IMG/VR virus record: IMGVR_UViG_3300034060_001688
Span: 1 to 33,742 of that record
Reading direction: 5' to 3' (one strand)
Length of the DNA: 33,742 bases
Source: a virus
The translations under genes were made by a program, and so were the position numbers. This document shows positions 30,221 to 33,742 of the stretch, piece after piece (the stretch's first letter is position 1; each line of letters starts with the position of its first letter). Below the pieces are notes generated by a model, which worked only from the letters and a program-made list of their open reading frames with translations, was not told the DNA's origin and searched no databases.

Positions 30221-32091
30221 TGCCGGCGGATCCCGAAGACTGGCTTCCGCAGGGCGTAGCCGACCTAGAACCGGGTGCGTGGCAGGCGCTGCGCGAGACC
30301 GGTAGAAGCGTTTGCCTTACCGCTGGGGCGGGCGCAGGGAAGACAGAATTTCTTGCACAGAAAGCGGCCTACCTTCTGCAGGCCGGAATTTGTCCGCCGC
30401 CCAAGCGCATCTTGGCCATCAGCTTCAAACGAGATGCCGCGCAGACTCTCATGTCGCGCGTAGGAAAGCGCTGCCCGCCCGATCAGGCGCGTCGCTTCAA
30501 CTCGGTCACTTTCGATGCTTTTACGAAAGGCATGCTAGATCGCTTTCGGGCTGCAGTACCGCAGCCATTTAGACCACCTGCTGACTATGAGATCGGCTTT
30601 CCGCGGCGCAACGATCTGGAGAATTTTCTCACGCGTCACGACCGGGGCGCGATCGGACCGCAGAAGCTGGAAATGGCGATTGCCCGTGCGCCTCTGCCAT
30701 TCGACGCAGAAGGCATTTCACCAGCGTGGCGCGAGCTCCTGAACGCCTACTGGCAAGAACAGTATGGGCGTCCGGCCGGGGCGTTGCTGTCGTTTGCCAT
30801 GATCAACAGGCTGGTCAATTATCTACTGCGCGAGAACCCAGCGGTACGGCGTGCTTTGCAGCTAACCTATCCCTTCGTATTCCTCGACGAGTTCCAGGAC
30901 ACGACCCACGCACAGTACGATCTAGTGAAGACCGCGTTTCACGGTAGCGATGCAGTGTTCACCGCAGTCGGAGATGACAAGCAGCGGATCATGGGCTGGG
31001 CCGGGGCGATGGACAACGCGTTCCAAGAGTTCGCAGCCGACTTTAACGCCGTAAATCTTGCGCTTCGCTTCAACTGGCGCTCCCACGCCGATTTGGTCGC
31101 TATTCAGCAGGTAATTGCGCAGCGTATCGATCCGGATGCAGACGAGGTCGAAGCCAAAGGGCAGTGCGCTGTCGACGGTCAGGTGGCCGCTCTGTGGCGC
31201 TTCGATACGCGGGAGCAAGAAGCGCAGCAGATTGCAGCCTGGATTGCGAACGAAGTGGAGAATGGCAGGGTCGAACCGCACGATTGCGCGATCTTAGTAC
31301 GTATGCGCGCTGATTACGTTGAAGCCGAGCTTGCCGAAGTCTTCGCCACAGAGGGGCTAACGATCAGGAACCTCGCGCGCAATGTCGGCGAGATTGCGCT
31401 TCAGGAACTGCTTGCCGAAGAGATAACCGATGTCATCCTGCCCCTTTTGAGGCTCGGGACAGGGAAGCGGAGCCCAGGTTCTTGGAACGCAGCGCAAGAA
31501 GAGCTGCAGGCGCTCTTCGCAATTGATCCCGATGACGAACGAGCGCAGGAAGGTCTACAGCGGAGCATTGAGGAATTCTCCTCTTCTTTACGGACAGCCA
31601 TGCGCGATAACGAACCGACAGGCGATAGCGCGGCGGAGATTTTTCGGATTGCACTGAAATTCGTTGGTGCCGATCGGCTGCGCCAAGCCTTTCCGGCTTA
31701 TCGACGCGAAGCGGACTTCGAGCGGGTAAGGAGGGGGTTCATCACCTTGCTTTCCGAATGTAGCGAGGCTGCGGACACTTGGTGCGACGCTCTCGATCGC
31801 TTCGAAGGCATAGGCCAAGTGCCTTTGATGACGATCCATAAGAGCAAAGGCCTTGAGTTTCATACCATAATTTTCTTCGGCCTTGATATGCAGACCTGGT
31901 GGAGCCTTTCGCCCGGTCGGGAAGAGGAGCTTAACTCCTTCTTCGTGGCGTTTACCCGCGCTATGCAAAGAGCCTTCTTTTCCTATTGCAGGGAGCGTGG
32001 ACAAGCCATTGTTTGGCTCGAGAACGTGCTTTTGCCTGCGGGCTTGGATCGGGTCGATGGGCTCACCCCTTGCTCGGTCGAACCTGAGTAG
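30220..32091 (+). CDS. UvrD/PcrA-type superfamily 1 helicase, Gabija GajB-like
   Basis: From ATG 30220 (GTG 30217 is an in-frame alternative) the protein is 623 aa. SF1A motifs are present: Walker A AGAGAGKTE (35-43), motif II LDEFQDTT (222-229), motif III VGDDKQRIMGWAGA (250-263), LRFNWRSH, then MTIHKSKGLEFHTIIFFGLD and FFVAFTRAMQRAFFSYC towards the end. This makes it an active-looking DNA helicase. GajB proteins are of this type and activate or complete GajA action. It is about 120 aa longer than commonly cited GajB. TGATG overlap with the nuclease gene implies paired translation. Confidence 0.85.
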   Translation: MPADPEDWLPQGVADLEPGAWQALRETGRSVCLTAGAGAGKTEFLAQKAAYLLQAGICPPPKRILAISFKRDAAQTLMSRVGKRCPPDQARRFNSVTFDAFTKGMLDRFRAAVPQPFRPPADYEIGFPRRNDLENFLTRHDRGAIGPQKLEMAIARAPLPFDAEGISPAWRELLNAYWQEQYGRPAGALLSFAMINRLVNYLLRENPAVRRALQLTYPFVFLDEFQDTTHAQYDLVKTAFHGSDAVFTAVGDDKQRIMGWAGAMDNAFQEFAADFNAVNLALRFNWRSHADLVAIQQVIAQRIDPDADEVEAKGQCAVDGQVAALWRFDTREQEAQQIAAWIANEVENGRVEPHDCAILVRMRADYVEAELAEVFATEGLTIRNLARNVGEIALQELLAEEITDVILPLLRLGTGKRSPGSWNAAQEELQALFAIDPDDERAQEGLQRSIEEFSSSLRTAMRDNEPTGDSAAEIFRIALKFVGADRLRQAFPAYRREADFERVRRGFITLLSECSEAADTWCDALDRFEGIGQVPLMTIHKSKGLEFHTIIFFGLDMQTWWSLSPGREEELNSFFVAFTRAMQRAFFSYCRERGQAIVWLENVLLPAGLDRVDGLTPCSVEPE

Positions 32092-32401
32092 CCTTTTCGA
32101 AGCCGAACCGGTGCCAGCCAGCGTTGTTTGTTTATCCGATGAGTGACCATTCCGTTCCGTCTTTCACACGGGGGCTGCGGGTCACATGGCGCTTTCGGTG
32201 CTCACGTCGGATGATTATTGTTGATCGCGGTTGGCGCGCTTACATCAACGCCACATCAACAGTCGAAAGTGGTTTAAAAACAATTGTCTGGCGTCCGCTG
32301 TCCGTGAACTTGGTCGAGTGTTGGGGAAGAAAATTTTGAAAATCAAAGACTTATAGGCTAAACCGTTGATTTTCATAAATTGTTGGAATCGTTGGGCTTT
32401 C
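32092..32401. other. Non-coding right arm of the prophage before attR
   Basis: No gene is supported in these 310 bases. The left half is unremarkable. The right half is AT-rich and has ACATCAAC twice (near 32242 and 32253), and a 9 bp inverted repeat GAAAATCAA (32338-32346) / TTGATTTTC (32366-32374). An 11-base repeat, ATCAAAGACTT, sits at 32342-32352 and again at 32463-32473 on the other side of the tRNA fragment. The AT-rich stretch next to the crossover region may hold integrase or host-factor sites. Confidence 0.55.
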
Positions 32402-32448
32402 GGCTCATAACCTGAAGGCCGCAGGTTCAAATCCTGCCCCCGCAACCA
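32402..32448 (+). other. attR: 3' half of a tRNA-fMet (CAT) gene
   Basis: The run starting GGCTCATAACCTGAAGG (32402 onward) and ending CCCCCGCAACCA holds the anticodon loop CTCATAA, a full T arm GCAGG-TTCAAAT-CCTGC, the 3' acceptor strand and CCA. The bases just before (TTTC then GG) do not complete the anticodon stem (a C-T mismatch), and no D arm or 5' acceptor TGCGGGG is present. It is thus the duplicated 3' half left at the right end of an element that integrated into tRNA-fMet. The intact gene should lie left of the window. Confidence 0.8.
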
Positions 32449-32474
32449 CAATATCCAAGCTTATCAAAGACTTC

Positions 32475-32500
32475 AAAGCCGAGCGTTTCGCTCGGCTTTT
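32475..32500 (+). terminator. Intrinsic terminator downstream of the tRNA fragment
   Basis: AAAGCCGAGCG pairs perfectly with CGCTCGGCTTT around a TTT loop (11 bp stem), followed by TT and then GGCTTTCC. It lies 27 bases after the tRNA fragment and is probably the original terminator of the host tRNA gene. Confidence 0.85.
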
Positions 32501-32528
32501 GGCTTTCCAAATTCTTGTCAACACCTGG

Positions 32529-33152
32529 TCAACGTTTATTGAATGCTTGACCGCCCGCCTTGCGCAGGTAATTCTCGGCAGCCGCAATGAAGGTGGCGCA
32601 CGTATCCCGGCTGACTGTCGGCAATTCCTGCAGTTGCACATCCAGCGGCGAGCGTTCTGGCCAGAAATAGGGGGCCTTGGTGTCTGGGTGGATCCCGAAA
32701 CCCACGAACTGCTGCCCGGTTGCCAGCACCTCGACCCGTGCCACGGTGCCATCCAGCATCTGGAATTCGCTGGTCTGCACCTTGTCGAAGGGCACATCGG
32801 TGCGGACGGCCAGCAGGATCTTCGGCGCGCGCCCGATGCGGCACAAAGGTGAAGGCCCCAGCATATCGCTGGCCATGCCGGTCAGTCGGCTTGCATGGCC
32901 GGCGTCGAGCACATCGATGTCAATGCCGATCAGGGTGCCGCAGAGCAGGCCGGTATTGGTGCAGTTGCGTTGGGCGTTGGTCCAGCGGGTGATTTCGGCC
33001 TCGTCGGCCGTCGCGCAGACGGCCTCCCAGGATTTCATGGCTGGACGCTTTCCGGCGGCCTTCGTGGCCACATTCGGACCAAGGACGGGGACGGGGCGAT
33101 AGGCGTTGCGATGGAGGGTCAGGCGCAGGTCGGTGCAGGAAAAGGTCGAGGT
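32529..33152 (-). pseudogene. Truncated bifunctional primase-polymerase (prim-pol) domain
   Basis: This minus-strand frame holds LHRNAYRPVPVLGPNVATKA, then AAGKRPAMKSWEAVC, and later GLLCGTLIGIDIDVLDAGHA and RIGRAPKILLAVRTDVPFDK. They match the prim-pol domain found at the N-terminus of phage and plasmid primases, with the metal Asp pair in GIDIDV. The domain ends at RKAGGQAFNKR and a stop, with no helicase half. The frame continues upstream to ATG 33254, but those 30-odd residues are antisense to an integrase fragment. The original start is lost. It is a remnant from another mobile element beyond attR. Confidence 0.65.
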
Positions 33153-33156
33153 GACG

Positions 33157-33345
33157 ATGCGCTGGCATGATCTGCGCCACTTCGCCGTGTCGCTCTGGAT
33201 CGAGCAGGGGTTCTCGATCAAGGAGGTGATGACCTTCGCGGGCCATTCCTCCATCCAGATGACGATGGAACGGTATGGGCATCTGTTCCCCTCGCCAGAT
33301 CACCAAAAGGCCATGGCCATGGTGGAGGCAAAGCTGCTGGGGTGA
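33157..33345 (+). pseudogene. C-terminal fragment of a second tyrosine integrase
   Basis: The 62 residues beginning MRWHDLRHFAVSLWIEQGFS carry the HxLR catalytic motif, then GHSSIQMTMERYGHLFP with the second His and the nucleophile Tyr. It matches the last third of a tyrosine recombinase different from the intact integrase at 24286. No arm or core-binding domain is present. The frame is open upstream (to 33106), but that is antisense to the prim-pol remnant. The junction is at about 33150, suggesting that two deleted elements were joined. Confidence 0.78.
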
Positions 33346-33402
33346 TGGGCGAGATGTGTGAAGTTTGCGAACGGGCCATTAACTCGATTTTACATAAATT
33401 GC

Positions 33403-33742
33403 GTGACACTGAAACACCGGTCCATCGAGTTTCCGATCATGAACATGTACCACACCGACGCCTATCGCGCGGCATTCATTGCCTACCTTCGCAAGGGCAC
33501 ACCGATCAGGCTGTCGCTCAAGGAGGCCGGTGCCACCGGCCAGTATGTCTGGAGAACACAGCACGACAAGCGGGTTCGCACGTCCCATCGCGTCAACGAT
33601 GGCCGAATCTTTTCATGGTCAGACCCGCCGCCGTCCGGCCATCCGGGCGAAGACTACAATTGCCGCTGCGAGGCCGTCCCCTACATTCTGGGTGAAACCG
33701 AGTTCGCTTTTCACGAATTCACGACGGGGCTTGCGTCCAGCA
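33403..33742 (+). CDS. SPP1 gp7-like minor head protein fragment, runs off the window
   Basis: The frame is open from 33346 to the right edge without a stop. A GTG at 33403 or ATG at 33439 could be the start. It contains YVWRTQHDKRVRTSHRVNDG and HPGEDYNCRCEAVPY, the C-terminal pattern of SPP1 gp7/Mu F-type minor head proteins. Those are usually 250 aa or more and have a long N-terminal part that is lacking here, so this is either a shortened copy or the remnant 3' end of a second prophage. It belongs to the flank, not to the prophage of this window. Confidence 0.65.
   Translation, partial: MTLKHRSIEFPIMNMYHTDAYRAAFIAYLRKGTPIRLSLKEAGATGQYVWRTQHDKRVRTSHRVNDGRIFSWSDPPPSGHPGEDYNCRCEAVPYILGETEFAFHEFTTGLASS

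Noticed and set aside
32350-32448. Complete tRNA-fMet gene
   Set aside because: The bases before 32402 lack the 5' acceptor strand and D arm, and the anticodon stem has a mismatch, so only the 3' half is present.
32245-32451. 68 aa minus-strand frame beginning MWLRGQDLNLRPSGYEP
   Set aside because: It is the well-known false reading antisense to a tRNA gene 3' end and overlaps the attR fragment.

Overview
The window reads as most of a lambda-like temperate siphophage integrated in a high-GC alphaproteobacterium, probably a member of the Rhodobacterales. Three things suggest this: high GC with GC-rich third codon positions, a lambda-type head module (GpA-type terminase, gpW, lambda-type portal, S49 protease, gpD, gpE), and small families (DUF6950, DUF6441, DUF7697, DUF6900, DUF3489, DUF7220) that I associate with that group. 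No database search was possible, so family names rest on motif and sequence recognition.

Layout, left to right. Positions 1-15421 hold the late operon, read on the minus strand from small terminase down through portal, protease plus nested scaffold, decoration, major capsid, joining proteins, tail tube, tail chaperones, tape measure and distal tail proteins. It leaves the window at the left edge. Two genes or gene pairs on the opposite strand interrupt it: a bactofilin (5745-6119) and a VapBC toxin-antitoxin pair (10506-11152). Positions 15561-18046 hold a plus-strand run of small proteins, closed by a strong terminator. Positions 18212-20819 hold, on the minus strand, a DUF7220 protein, a ParB-methyltransferase fusion and an Abi-type HEPN protein. 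Positions 21057-23680 hold a minus-strand early or replication block: an unknown protein, a lambda O-like winged-helix protein with a candidate origin inside it, a VRR-NUC nuclease, a small unknown and an excisionase-like HTH protein. A repeat-rich control region (23681-24285) leads into the tyrosine integrase (24286-25545).

Positions 25554-32091 are cargo between the integrase and the right attachment site: an unknown 265-272 aa protein, a 201 aa HTH-like protein, and a plus-strand operon of WYL regulator, OLD-family ATPase/TOPRIM nuclease and UvrD-type helicase. The last two form a Gabija-type anti-phage defence system. The prophage ends at 32402-32448, a copy of the 3' half of a tRNA-fMet gene (attR). 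Beyond it lies debris of another element: a truncated primase-polymerase, the C-terminal end of a second integrase, and an SPP1 gp7-like minor head protein that runs off the right edge.

The most notable signals are a canonical -1 frameshift site (A AAA AAC) joining the two tail-chaperone reading frames, a scaffold start nested in the protease gene, iteron-like palindromes in the O-like gene that are read in three different frames, two other short-repeat arrays in non-coding DNA, a phage-borne bactofilin, and the WYL-regulated Gabija-type operon.
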